Origin: Pomphorhynchus laevis | Taxonomy: Eukaryota > Acanthocephala > Palaeacanthocephala > Echinorhynchida > Pomphorhynchidae | Direction: 5' to 3' | Assembly (NCBI GenBank): GCA_012934845.2 | Contig: WNNJ02003661.1 | Coordinates: 1-64,000 of the forward strand | Length of the DNA stretch: 64,000 bases | Shown here: piece by piece, positions 31,612 through 42,559 of the stretch | How the letters are laid out: each line of letters begins with the position of its first letter | Position numbering within the stretch: position 1 is the first letter of the stretch | The notes under the pieces: generated by a model | The model's database searches: none | Seen by the model: only the letters and a program-made list of their open reading frames with translations | Told to the model about the DNA's origin: nothing | Position numbers and translations under genes: made by a program

Positions 31612-33950
31612 AGGACTTTGATTTACGACAGTCACTATGTCACTTCTAGACGACCACTTCAGCATCGAAATGATATAGTACCCAGCAACACTCATCAGTA
31701 GAATAGAGTATCAACTGGTTCTTGCGGCTTGCGCTCTTTACTAGATCGAATTGCTGTGCGGACCATCCTTAAACACTAGGTAGAGATTGTTGCTGAATTA
31801 TCGCTGCACTCGTTGGATCCTTAATGGATACGGCATGTATAATGATGCACTAATGTGCTGAGTAAACAACGATCCTGGACTTCTTACGAAATTCGGCATT
31901 TGTAGAAAATGGTGTTGCTTGATAGACTGGACTTCGATACACGACCTTCAGTTACCATGTCACTTCTAGACGATTACTTCAGCATCGAAATGATGAGTAC
32001 CCGGAACCACTCATCAGTAGAATGAAGTACCCACTGATCGTTTTCGGTTACCTGTGTGACATTGTGAATAAAGGCGTTTCCGATTGCTAAATTGACTGAA
32101 ACTTACGCTCTTTACCAGATCGAATTGCTGAGCGGACCCTGCTTAAATACTAGGTAGAGTTTGTTGTTGAATCGTCGCTGCACTCGTTGGATCCTTAATG
32201 GATACGGCATGTATATTGGTGGTGCACTAATGTGCTGAGTAAACAACGGTCTAGGATTTCTTACGAAGTACGTCATTTATACTAAATGGTGTTGCTTGAT
32301 AAACTGGACTTCGATTCACGACTTTCAATCACCATGTCACTTCTAGACGACCACTTCAGCATCGAAATGATGAGTACCCGGCAACACTCATCAGTAGAAT
32401 GAGGTACACACTGGTCGTTTCGGTTGCCTGTGTGACATTGTGAATAAAGGCGTTTCCGACACTTTGCTTAATTGACTGAGGCTTACGCTCTTTACCAGAT
32501 CGAATTGCCGGACCATCCTTAAACACTAGGCAGAGTTTGTTGTTGAATCGTCGCTGCACTCGTTGGATCCTTAATGGATACGGCATGTATATTGGTGGTG
32601 CACTAATGTGCTGAGTAAACAACGGTCCAGGACTTCTTACGAATTGCGGTATTTATAGAAAATGGTGTTGCTTGATAGACTGGACTTCGATTCATGACCT
32701 TCAGTTGTCATGTCACTTCTAGACGATCACTTTAGCATCGAAATGATGAGTACCCGGCAACACTTATCAGTAGAATGAACTACCCACTGATCGTTTTGGT
32801 TGCTTGTGTGACATTGTAAACAACGGTCTAGGATTTCTTACGAAATACGGCATTTATACTAAATGTAATTTTATTTGTGTTATAATGGGCTGTTTGTTTT
32901 TACTTGGATTCACGACTTTCAGTCACCATGTCACTTCTAGACGACCAATGAGTACCCCGCAATGAGGTACACACTGGTCGTTTCGGTTGCCTGTGTAACA
33001 TTGTGAATAAAGACATTTCCGACACTTTGCTTAATTGACTGAGGCTTATGCTCTTTAGCAGATCGAATTGCTGTGCGGACCATCCATGAACATCAGACAT
33101 TGATTGTTGTTGAATTATCGCTGTACTCGTTGGATGCTTAATGGATACGGCATTTATAATGGCAGTGCACGGATGTGCTGAGGAAACAACGGTTTAGGAT
33201 TTCTTTCAACATTCGGCATTTATATAAAATGGTGTTGCTTGATAGACTGGACTTCGATTCACGATTTTTAGTCACCATATCACTTTTAGACGACTACTTC
33301 AGCATCGAAGTAATGTAGTACTCGACAATACTCATCAGTAAAATGAAGTACCCGCTGATCGTTTCGGTTGCATGTTGGATATTGTGAATGAAGGTGTTTC
33401 CAACACTTTGCTTAATTGCCTGAGGCTTACGCTCTTTACTAGATCGAATTGCTGTGCGGGCCATCCTTAAACACTAAACAGAGGTTGTTGCTGAATTGTC
33501 GCTGCACTCTTTAGATCCTTAATGGATACGGCGTGCATAAATTTGGGGCACAGATGTGCTGAGTAGACAACGGTCCAGGATTTCTTACGAAATTCGCCAT
33601 TTATAGAAAATGGTGTTCCTTGATAGACTGGACTTGGATTATTGACTTTCAGTCACCATGTCACTTCTAGACGACCACTTCAGCATCGAAATGATGAGTA
33701 CCCGGCAACACTCATCAGTAGAATGAGGTACACACTGGTCGTTTCGGTTGCCTGTGTGACATTGTGAATAAAGGCGTTTCCGACACTTTGCTTAATTGTG
33801 TGAGGCTTACACTCTTTACCAGATCGAATTGCTTAGCGGGCCCTGCTTTAACACTAGGCAAAGGTTGTTGCTGATTGTCGCTGCACTCGTTGGATCCTTA
33901 ATGGATACGTCATGTATAATGGTTGTTCACGGATATTCTTAATAAACAAC
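31612..33950. repeat. ~377-bp satellite array
   Basis: Tandem units marked by gata(g/a)actggacttcgat start at 31921, 32298, 32674, 33241 and 33622, giving spacings of 377, 376, 567 (two shortened units) and 381 bp. Partial units lie before 31921 and after 33622. Each unit has tgatgagtacccggcaac followed by actcatcagt (a hairpin), aataaaggcgtttcc, and ttggatccttaatggatacg. Units differ by substitutions and small deletions, so the array is not freshly amplified. ORFs inside it are not coding in my reading. Confidence 0.9.
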
Positions 33951-33985
33951 AGAAGTGACATGGTGACTACAAGTCGTTAATAGAA

Positions 33986-34013
33986 GACACTTCTTCGTGA
34001 CAGAAGAAGTGTC
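33986..34013. repeat. Perfect 11-bp-arm hairpin at satellite end
   Basis: gacacttcttc, 6-nt loop, gaagaagtgtc. The satellite word tgtcacttcta recurs inverted here, so the array ends in a small foldback. Confidence 0.85.
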
Positions 34014-34754
34014 ACTAGAAGTGACATTAACGAAGAAGATACTAAATTTGTAGAGTATAGATTATTCCATGTCTACCAAATAGTATGTGTATATGTACTA
34101 CGTACAGGTTGTAGAATATTATTACTGAATTATTACTGAAAATATCTTATGAATATATTTCTTTTAAATATTTCTATATAATCTAAAAAATTAAATATGA
34201 GAAAAGGATTTAACCTGTACGACACGGGCAAGGATAAAAATATTAGTTATTAGTAGTATACAGAAAAGCGTTTACACAAAGTTAATTAATGGCCTAATTA
34301 TTAGACAAAATAGTATAATTATTTTCAATTAATCATAAAATTACCGCAGCGAATCCGGGACCTCCTCGCCTACATAGTGGCTTTTTTTCTGCATTAATTA
34401 TAAAGTTACTACCAAGTTGTCTTTCCCAAAGACAGCATACAGTTGATAACATGAAGAAGATCACAAACATCTCCAAGCAGTATAAGATATCCTATTCCAA
34501 GAAAACAAAGCGAAATAAAATATAATGGACTTCAATAACGTTACAATTTTTAACTTAGTTCATTTGGGTCATATAAATAACACTTTCATCAGCAGAAATG
34601 ACTCGAAGTTTATCAATCAGATAATTAAATCTACGTATTTTACACTATTTCATACAATTTATATTTATATAAAGTTAAAATTTAAAGTTAAAATTTAAAA
34701 TAAAATCCAATTTTTATGAATTGACTAATAAATGAGATATATACGAAGAAGGAT
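34014..34754. other. No gene recognised
   Basis: Unique-looking AT-rich sequence with no supported ORF, between the satellite and an unassigned ORF. Confidence 0.5.
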
Positions 34755-35162
34755 TCAATTATTCTTCGATCCAGCATAGAAGGGTCGATGAATAGACCCT
34801 GTTATACTGGGTCTATAAAAATCATAAGTATAATAAAAATATTCACCTGTAAAAAACTCTTGTTTGTGTAAGTTGACAAAATACAATTGAATGGGTTGCC
34901 CGCGAATGGGCCCCATATTATTACTTAGATAACGTTTAATAAAATGTAGGGGATAATTGGGCTTCAAAATCAAGATTGCATAAGACTCTCCCTGACACAT
35001 GCTGAATTCCCCCGCTGAATTGCAACACTTATGCGCTGTAGGAAATGGGATTTTGCCTGGGCGTCGTTTGTAGCTAGCCTCAGTCCTATGGAAAAATGAC
35101 CTATGGATTTTGTATAAACAAAGTCTACATGTAAATAATAACTTGTCAGTAGAACAAATCAT
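34755..35162 (-). CDS. Unrecognised 135-codon ORF
   Basis: A minus-strand ORF with six Cys (RLCLYK, HKCCNS, SMCQGE) and basic and aromatic content. It resembles no family I can name. It is longer than most chance ORFs in this AT-rich region and has a more even base composition than its flanks, so it may include a host exon, but no clear splice sites frame it. Confidence 0.2.
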   Translation of the reverse strand: MICSTDKLLFTCRLCLYKIHRSFFHRTEASYKRRPGKIPFPTAHKCCNSAGEFSMCQGESYAILILKPNYPLHFIKRYLSNNMGPIRGQPIQLYFVNLHKQEFFTGEYFYYTYDFYRPSITGSIHRPFYAGSKNN

Positions 35163-35164
35163 AT

Positions 35165-36305
35165 CAAATAATTGAGTCTACGTATTTTATACGATACAAA
35201 TAAAAATGAAGATAAGTAATAAATAAGTATATAAGATTTTATACATTTTATATTTAAAATAAATCAGATCAGATAACAGGGTCTACGTATTTTATACGAA
35301 TAAAAATAAAGATAAATATTAAATAATTATATAAGATTTTATACAATTTATTATATATGATATTATATACCATGATATTTCGACTGTACTAAGCAGCCTT
35401 TTCAATCTGAATAGGATTTATATAATTTTTCTATCAGTTTAAAACGAATAACATCGCAAATTCGAGTACATGCCAAGTTCAAATGACAGATTTTATTTAA
35501 GAATGATCTGTATTAAAATAAGTTGAACAATGAATAATATTATCTTATTTAAATAAGTTGAACATTGTTGATTTAATTTATTAATAAAACTATTGTTGAC
35601 GGCTTTTTGATAAGAATGAATTTCAATTCAACTTTTTTAATTAGCACGAACAGGAAAGTATTAACCTGCATGCTTTTTTACAAACATCGTCAGGAAACTC
35701 AACCCGGAATGCGCCTACTACAGACGACTAGCCCCTAATGGGGCGTTTCGACCTTAGTCTACTTATCACTACAGAATGGTCTCATTAGTGTGGCCTTGTA
35801 GCTAGACGACTTCGACAGTACTTAATCCTCAGTAAACCTCTGAAAGAAATTCGGTGGATAAACGTGCGCATAGTGAAAATTCCAATATTGTATGAAATAT
35901 AACATAATTTAATTATATTGCATAAAAGATACAAAGGAATATTCCAGACAAAACTTTGTAGGTTTCGTTTCTTTCAATTTTCCTGCTGAAGTCAATATCG
36001 GAATTCGTTAGAGTAAAAATTTACTAACTTTTCAACTACATTGTTCTTCTGCAACATTATAATGAAAGGTATATGTTCACTTTTGTTATAACGATATTAT
36101 ATTTCAAATTGTTTATAAAACTAAATAATTAATTTATTTTATTTTTAAAATGTTAATGTTTCATTTTTAATATTTTAACTATTGACATATTCTAAGTTAA
36201 GCTCATCTGTCTTTCATATTATAAGTTTGCCTTTTCATATAAAATATGTTTAAAAGCATCGAAAATGTTTCTTTTTTCTCATCAAATTAAACAAAGAGAC
36301 GATAC
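35165..36305. other. No gene recognised; probable intergenic or intronic
   Basis: AT-rich with a short direct repeat (gtctacgtattttatacga at 35178 and 35281, followed by ataaaaat). I see no coding signal. It lies downstream of the MARVEL-like exons and may contain their later exons, which I could not identify. Confidence 0.45.
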
Positions 36306-36309
36306 TCAC

Positions 36310-36809
36310 AATGGTGACCCAGTTAATTCTTTCGAGTAATCCTCGTTTCTGCCAGTTGAGATAGAAAATACTAAACATAATGAGAGCGAATACAAGTCCA
36401 TAAATAGAATAACCTTGATAAACATAACGAGCCCAAAGATATCCCGTTAAGTGAGCTATTATAGGGTTTGTAGATGATGCGCATATAAAACCGAGCGCAT
36501 GACATACCTAAATGATTATTATTAAATATTATTAGTATATTGTTTAATAAGCAAACCATGCGAACTATCCTGATGATACCAAGTACAGACTTCAGATAAT
36601 CAGTATTATAGTTTTGAACATTGGTATTCACTATCATGGGCGGCACTGACTTTTGAGGCTCTTCTGACCAAAAGCTATCGTATGACTGTTTTTCATTTAC
36701 GTTTTGACTGGGTTCTATTGGAATATGTGTGTACTTCACAGTGTTTGAATCACCATTTTCGTAGTTTAAGCGATTTCCTGTATTGATTTCATTGAAGCCA
36801 ACTGGGCGT
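36310..36809 (-). CDS. Host gene segment: MARVEL/CMTM-like membrane protein, two exons
   Basis: Two minus-strand exons with good splice signals. Exon 1 is 36557-36809 (ttctag acceptor, gtttgc donor); exon 2 is 36310-36507 (tttag acceptor, gtgagt donor). The 49-nt intron keeps the frame (phase 0). The joined product has a hydrophilic N-terminal part (RPVGFNEINTGNRLNYENGD, YDSFWSEEPQKSVPP), then YLKSVLGIIRIVRM and VCHALGFICASS (first membrane segment), YSIYGLVFALIMFSIFYLNW (second) and KRGLLERINWVTI. That spacing matches the first two helices of a MARVEL domain (CMTM/singles-bar type four-helix proteins). Earlier and later exons were not found. The family call is tentative; the exon structure is firmer. 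Confidence 0.5.
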
Positions 36810-36811
36810 CT

Positions 36812-37768
36812 AGAACAATAAAAATTGTAATTAACTCACACCTACTTTCTAGCGGCTTACTGAGATGGAATGATATCTGCTGTGTGGTGCATTGTTCACT
36901 ACGTTTCTCGTCGTTTATTGCTCAATTCAGAAAATGTGACCCAGAAATGGAGGCAATAAATATTCTCTATTTTCGATAATAAGAAATCTTATTTGCACTG
37001 TGAAATGTAACTGTCATATCCACTTTCTAATGCATGTGTACTACACAAATGCAGAACTTCCATTTGATGATGGAGTTGCTATAAACCTTTTTCCTCCTTT
37101 CCGAAAAACGTCATAGCTGCCAATGTTGTTCTATGAAGCCATTAACGATAATAAAAATGCACAGACAAAATTATTGACTCGTTCAGTCAACAATATTTTT
37201 ATGAAAATGTACCAACACGCTTTACTTCCTTCATACACGGTATATGTACGCTGTTAAATAAATTGCTTACTATAATTCTATAGTAAATATTTCATTTTTT
37301 TTATAGGTTTCTCCTAATGTTTTAATGGGATAATGTAATATCAACAAACGATAAAAATCCTTGACTACTTTTTGATAATAAAAAAGTGCATCTCTTTGTG
37401 CATCTTTCATTTTTCTAATCTTTCACATATCGAATTTAAAGCTGTATACTTACTGTGCATTATTATCTAATAGAAAATATGCTTTCTTTCGTTTAGCTTA
37501 GATGAAAAATACTAAAAATACTAAAACAGTTGTTGCTTATTTTATTTTGATTCTGCCAATCTGATGGATTACTTCATGAACATATGAAAATGTACCAAAT
37601 CATCAAGAGAAGAAATCTAATAATTTTTGGAGTGTTTCTACAAAGTATCTACTCGGAAACTATCTACACACAAACTATATTATTTATTATCTATCCGTGA
37701 ATTAAATTTTCGTTTAAGACAACAAAAATTTCTCGGCAAGAAAAAACAAAAAAGGTATATTTTTACTG
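36812..37768. other. No gene recognised; probable intron
   Basis: AT-rich with no repeats shared with the window and no ORF above 60 codons. Its position upstream of the MARVEL-like exons suggests intron sequence of the same gene. Confidence 0.4.
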
Positions 37769-37993
37769 TCAACAACTGATCCGGGTGTAGGGTCGTGGCG
37801 GCAGTGTACGAAAGAAACCACTCCAGACATCGCGATCATGGGCGTCATACCAGAGTTCTCTTTCAGATATCCCAAGGCGGTCTTCGGCCAGTTTCGATAT
37901 CTGATCTCTCCACCGGTATCTATCTCGAGGTCTCTTTCCAGAGAGTCCGGACTGAAAAACCCTCCGAGAAAGGCGATACCTAGACATACTCAA
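37769..37993 (-). mobile_element. LINE C-terminal fragment (RTE-like tail)
   Basis: A 74-codon ORF reading LSGKRPRDRYRWRDQISKLA, GISERELWYDAHDRDVWSGF. This matches the conserved ORF2 end of RTE-type LINEs (GRPRxRWxD...DRxxWR) seen also at 48.5 kb. It is GC-rich against AT-rich flanks. Confidence 0.6.
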
Positions 37994-37999
37994 AACGTG

Positions 38000-38434
38000 T
38001 CCTAAAAATATTTTTTGAATAAAAATATTTTTTGTATTTTTTTATAACAAAAAATTATTTAATTTTAGAATTGATTTTATTAAATTAAAATACTTTTATT
38101 CAAAACTAATAAAACAAACTTTACATTAAATGTACCTACTTAGAATTTGATTGAAAAATAACTGACTTTGATCCGTATATATTAATGCTTAAACTACAAT
38201 TAAACCATGATAAACTGTTGTCACAATGGGTCATATTACTACTTTACAAGATACAAGTACAAAATTTACAACTTTGGCGCGCAATCTGATTTTCATCAAA
38301 TGTTATATCAAATGATATAAATTAGTTTTACCAAATAATATGTTTCAGTTAAACCTTATATGTATACGGAATTCAAATTTCATGTCAACATTTTTTCAAT
38401 GATCAGATAAATAAATCAGAGGGATGATTTTAAA
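38000..38434. other. AT-rich, satellite-like words, no gene
   Basis: Includes one copy of the dispersed motif tttcagttaaaccttat and caatgatcagataaataaat, also found repeatedly at 50.4-52.4 kb. Confidence 0.5.
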
Positions 38435-40245
38435 TATAATCCGGTTAAACGCAAACAAGAAGTCATACAGATAAAAGGAATTTAGAAAAATATACTTAAA
38501 AATATTAAAAAAGATATGTAATATAAAAAAGATTTATAATAAACTAAAAGATCTTTATGTAAATCATTGAATCGGCATGAGACATGCTGGGTTGAAATAT
38601 TTGTGAATGGTTTTAGGGGCAAACCCAGACAAAAAAAGGTTTAAAACGTTTGAGATTTTATTATCAATATTTCTTCACCAATTGTGAAAGAAGTTTTTAT
38701 AAAAATATCATTTGTTCAATAAATCAAAGATTAGTTAACGAATATGATATGTCAAGTTGTATAATAGACAGTTATTGTAATATAAAATACTACACTCGAA
38801 CAATAAATGTTAATAATAACAATAAAAAATATACATTAACCATAAACTTCATTAATAAATGTATAGATAACATAAATATAGCCGGACTTTTAAATAATTC
38901 TAAAAGTAAAGAAATAATAGGATCAGATTTAAGTAAATATATTCCTAAAATAAGGTATAAACTCCTACCACCATTCGAACGAAAAATTTGTAATTATAAT
39001 AAAGAATTAAAATCAATATGTAACGATAATATTAGAAACATAATGGAAACAGAATGCAATTGTAAAAATCTTAGTTTTGATAAAATAAATGAACATATAT
39101 GTACCCATAATCTAGAATTAATTAAAAATGGTTAATTGTGGATAATTCTATCAAGAGGTGATATATAAGAGTTGATTAAATAATAACGAGAAAATAGAAT
39201 TTACAAGTGCTGATATAATTACTTAACTTCTTACTTTGGTAAGCCAATTAATAGCGAAAGCTGAAATACATCTAAGATCAAAATTCGAAAAGATTATACA
39301 TTTGATAAAAAATAGTAACTTTGTCTGTAACTTATGTCTGTAACTGTATGTTTGAAATAATAATTTAAATGTAAACGCAAGAAATGAACGTAGTTATTTT
39401 AGTTTAGAAACAATTATCACAAGTAATTCTTCTATTATAAAGGATGACTAGACTTAGATTTAGCAGATATTAATGAAGCGTTACAAAAATAAATAAATCT
39501 TATTTCGGAAAACCTAATGATAAAACCTAATGATTATTATTACATAATAATGATAAAAAGGTGTATATCTAGATATAAACATTAAATTAACATTAACTAA
39601 AACTACTATTAATTTATATCGTAAAGATGACATATTTTAATTTACAAGAAACATATTTTTGCATGAGCATTCATGCATACCATATAATATAAAATATAAT
39701 ACATTAAATAATGAAATGTTAAGAATTGCAACAATATGTAATGGTATTATATATTGTCAAGTATTATATATATAATATATATTATATATTATCAAGCAGA
39801 AAATAGTAAAATATATAAATCAGCACAATAATATAAAGAATAAATTAAAACTCTTAAGTGGCAAATTTTTATGGATGAATAATAAATAATATACTTTGTA
39901 TTAGAGTGAGATACTAGATATTCAAATTTCATCAGAGGAAATGTATAATAAGCATGTATTTGGCTATGCTTCTATGTTGGGCCAATGAATAAAAGCCCAA
40001 ACCTGATAGCCTAGAAGTTTCTCCTAATGACCTCCAATCCTTATTCTGATACATCGTATATTATTTATTAGTGAATTAAAAAAAATGCCTTTTATTTTAA
40101 ATTTCTATTTTTTATTTTAACTTGATATAAATTTAACAAAATCTTTTAACAATTATTTATTATTTATTACTATTTAATTTTTTATTATTTAATTTATTTT
40201 TTCTTTTATTTAATTTCTAAATATTATTTTTTGTATTATTTCTTT
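38435..40245 (+). mobile_element. PLE-A, long degraded plus-strand copy
   Basis: Runs from the basic linker (nnPVKRKQEVIQIKG-like, 38445) through the N-terminal ORF 38650-39135 (SCIIDSYCNIKYYTRTINVN, ETECNCKNLSFDKINEHICT) and a heavily decayed RT (39140-39900) to GKFLWM and a 3' tail (39960-40240). An unrelated ~90-bp stretch interrupts it at about 38560-38650. The tail has cttctatg pairing with tagaag, a changed version of the stem seen in other tails. It is one of only two copies spanning both ends of the coding region, but no long RT ORF remains. Confidence 0.8.
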
Positions 40246-40249
40246 CAGT

Positions 40250-40545
40250 TTTATAATTAAATAGTAATAATAATATATTTATCCATATATTTATATTTAT
40301 TTGATGGTTTAATTTTTGTTAGATAGGCGTTATAATTATTATAACATATATATGTATATCTTTTTCCGAATATAAGATTAATTAATTTTACTAACGCTTC
40401 TTTAATATCTACTAAATCTAGATTTGTATAAAGCGTACTAAAATCGTATGTATTTATATTTTGAAAATTTATTCCTTTTGTCTGTTTCAAAAATTCTTTT
40501 GTAGAATTAATATTGAAATAGTGTTTTATACCAGTATTAATTTAT
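40250..40545 (-). mobile_element. PLE-A fragment, RT motif A side
   Basis: Minus-strand ORF 40257-40490 with INTYDFSTLYTNLDLVDIKE, IFGKRYTYICYNNYNAYLTK and PSNKYKYMDKY, flanked by the HYFSINSTKEF segment. It lies tail-to-tail against the plus-strand copy before it. Confidence 0.85.
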
Positions 40546-41024
40546 AATACAAAAAAATGCGATTTGTTATGTTACCGGTTAGGCCGTTTCATATCGCAGT
40601 AAGATATATTGCGCAAATATATAAAGAGGATTGTTTGATTATTGAGAAAAACAAAAATTATTACTAATAAGTGAATTCTAATGATTTGATATTTATCTAA
40701 AATAATTTAATAAAATTAATTAAACGCAATAATACAAATAAACTTTCAACATATATTTCTTAAAGTAATACAGCACTTTATACAATTTCAACAGTTTGCC
40801 CTGTTAATATATATAGCTAGTGATAATCCTCACTATAAAAATAGCTAGTTAAGATAAAAATATAAGTATAAAAATAGCTAGTTATGGAAGATATATACTC
40901 TCTTAAGTATATATATTTTATAAAATGTAGTATAAATTATACCTATAGAAATTTGAAGTAATTAATTTATAAAATTTTTAAAATAAATTTGGAAACGAAT
41001 AAGTTAGATTTACTCCAAATATTC

Positions 41025-41165
41025 ACACAATATTACGATAGCTCAGGCCATCATCTTATCACCTTCAGGAAATTTATAAATAATTTAATTTATTACAATT
41101 TACAAATTATAAATTGTAATTTTCCTGATGATGATTGCACAAGCTATCGAAATATTGTTCGAATT
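41025..41165. repeat. Inverted pair of PLE-type end motifs
   Basis: On the plus strand ttcctgatgatgattgcaca then agctatcgaaatattg (about 41110-41160). On the minus strand a diverged equivalent ttcctgaaggtgataagatg then agctatcgtaatattg (about 41028-41078). Arms face each other across an AT-rich 30-nt loop. The CCTGATGATG...CGAAA pattern is the sequence that follows the GIY-YIG domain in PLEs, so this looks like two PLE 3' ends in inverted orientation, as in PLE-B. Confidence 0.6.
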
Positions 41166-41271
41166 TTTAGAATAAAATTATTTTCTTCATTAAATTAAAA
41201 AAACTAAGAAGACAATATGTATATTTTCATTTAACTTATTGTTAATAATAAACTAATGCAAGTTAACATAC

Positions 41272-41761
41272 CCGTAATATAACATGGATAGCCAGCACAG
41301 TGAAGATAATTAAGAGCAAATCAACAAGGAATGTACTGAGCCAATATATTTTTAAGGAGACACCAGCCTGAATCTGCATGGTTTGAGCACGTGTGTATTT
41401 TTCAAATACACGTGATGTACTGAAACTTATAAAAGCTACAATTGCGGCAAAACTCATAAATAAACCAAATCTAATTCCAAATTGAAAACGATGCGTTACA
41501 AAATCCATTAGACTTTTGTCTTTCTGCAGGTATTTGTTTGAATTGGAAACGAGTGTGAAATTGTTTGAATACTTTGATAAGATTGCATTTGATATTAGAC
41601 GCAATGTTACCGGTACTAAATAAGCGTATGAAGGACCATATAGAATTATATACTCGTATTCGTCAACTTGTTCAACTATCAGTGGGTATGTATGATACTC
41701 TGCAATATGGTGCCGAAATTCATTGAAAAGTTTATTAACCAGATTACTACTGTTAAACATA
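41272..41761 (-). CDS. Host gene exon: ABC transporter, subfamily A
   Basis: A single 490-nt minus-strand exon with a ttccag acceptor and a gtatgt donor, open throughout (163 codons, ends in phase 0). It encodes the end of an extracellular loop (YPLIVEQVDEYEYIILYGP, VTLRLISNAILSK) and then membrane helices with the ABCA hallmark order: FGIRFGLFMSFAAIVAFISF, SRVFEKYTRAQTMQIQAGVS, IYWLSTFLVDLLLIIFTVLA. ABCA proteins are full transporters for lipids. This exon belongs to the second half of a transmembrane domain, upstream of a nucleotide-binding domain. Neighbouring exons are not visible. A PLE-A copy is inserted 19 bp upstream of the acceptor. Confidence 0.8.
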
Positions 41762-41780
41762 CTGGAATATAAACCAATAT

Positions 41781-42544
41781 AAGCCTTATTCTTAACAAAA
41801 CCAATATTAATGATAAAGAAGGTGTATATCTAGATATGAACATTAAAATAACATTAACTAAAACTACTATTAATTTATATCGTAAAGATGACATATTTAA
41901 ATTTACAAGAAACATATTTTTGCATGAGCATTCATGCATACCATATAATATAAAATATAATACATTAAATAATGAAATTTTAAGAATTGCAACAATATGT
42001 AATGATATTGGCTTTCTTCAAAATCATTTAAATAATTTAATAGATACATATTTTAAACTAGGTTACTATAAAAATAACATCAAGCAGAAAATAGTAAAAT
42101 ATATAAATCAACACAATAATATAAAGAATAAATTTAAACTCTTAAGTGGCAAATTTTTATGGATGGATAATAAATAATATACTTTGCATTAGAATAAGAT
42201 ACTAGATAGTTATTTCAGAGGAAATACATCATTAGCATGTATTTGGCCCCGCTGCTATGTTGGGTAGAGGAGTTAGGGGCCGAAACCTGATAGCATAGCA
42301 GTTCCTCCTGATGACCTCTTAATTCTTATTCTGATACAACGTCTGTTATTTATTAGTCAATTCATAAAAATGACGTTTATTTTAAATTTTATTTTTTATT
42401 TTTATTTTTAACTTGATTTAAATTATAGAAAATCTAAAAACAATTATTAATTTTATTATTTAATTATTAAATTTTGATTTAGCATTATTATGTTTTGTTT
42501 ACTTTATAATTATATAACAATACGTAGACTCAGTTAGCTGATTT
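41781..42544 (+). mobile_element. PLE-A 5'-truncated insertion with target-site duplication
   Basis: A clean 764-bp insertion. It contains LILNKTNINDKEGVYLDMNI to the ORF end NKFKLLSGKFLWMDNK (ORF 41836-42177), then the full 3' tail ending ctcagttagctgattt. It is flanked by aaccaatat at 41772-41780 and 42545-42553. This defines the 3' terminus of PLE-A and shows 5' truncation, as expected for target-primed reverse transcription. Orientation is opposite to the ABCA exon. Confidence 0.9.
42245..42310 (+). ncRNA. Structured core of the PLE-A 3' tail
   Basis: Two stems interleave: ggcccc (42245-42250) with ggggcc (42276-42281), and ctgctatg (42252-42259) with catagcag (42294-42301). They could form a pseudoknot or be alternative folds. 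The same block recurs at 57.8 kb (minus), and partly at 10.18, 39.96, 51.2, 60.16 and 60.3 kb. Confidence 0.6.
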
Positions 42545-42559
42545 AACCAATATATTTGA

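Noticed and set aside
32356-33100. ORFs of 66-88 codons on the minus strand inside the satellite
   Set aside because: They arise from the repeat phase, are not conserved between units and have no recognisable domain.
34755-35162. Cys-containing ORF as a secreted host protein
   Set aside because: No signal peptide at the start, no recognised family and no framing splice sites. Kept only as a low-confidence ORF.
42270-42330. PLE-A tail contains both GAAAC and CTGATGA, suggesting a hammerhead
   Set aside because: The order is reversed (GAAAC before CTGATGA). I could not pair stem II next to the core or find a stem III with a UH cleavage site in any permutation on either strand. It remains a structured tail but not a hammerhead by my reading.
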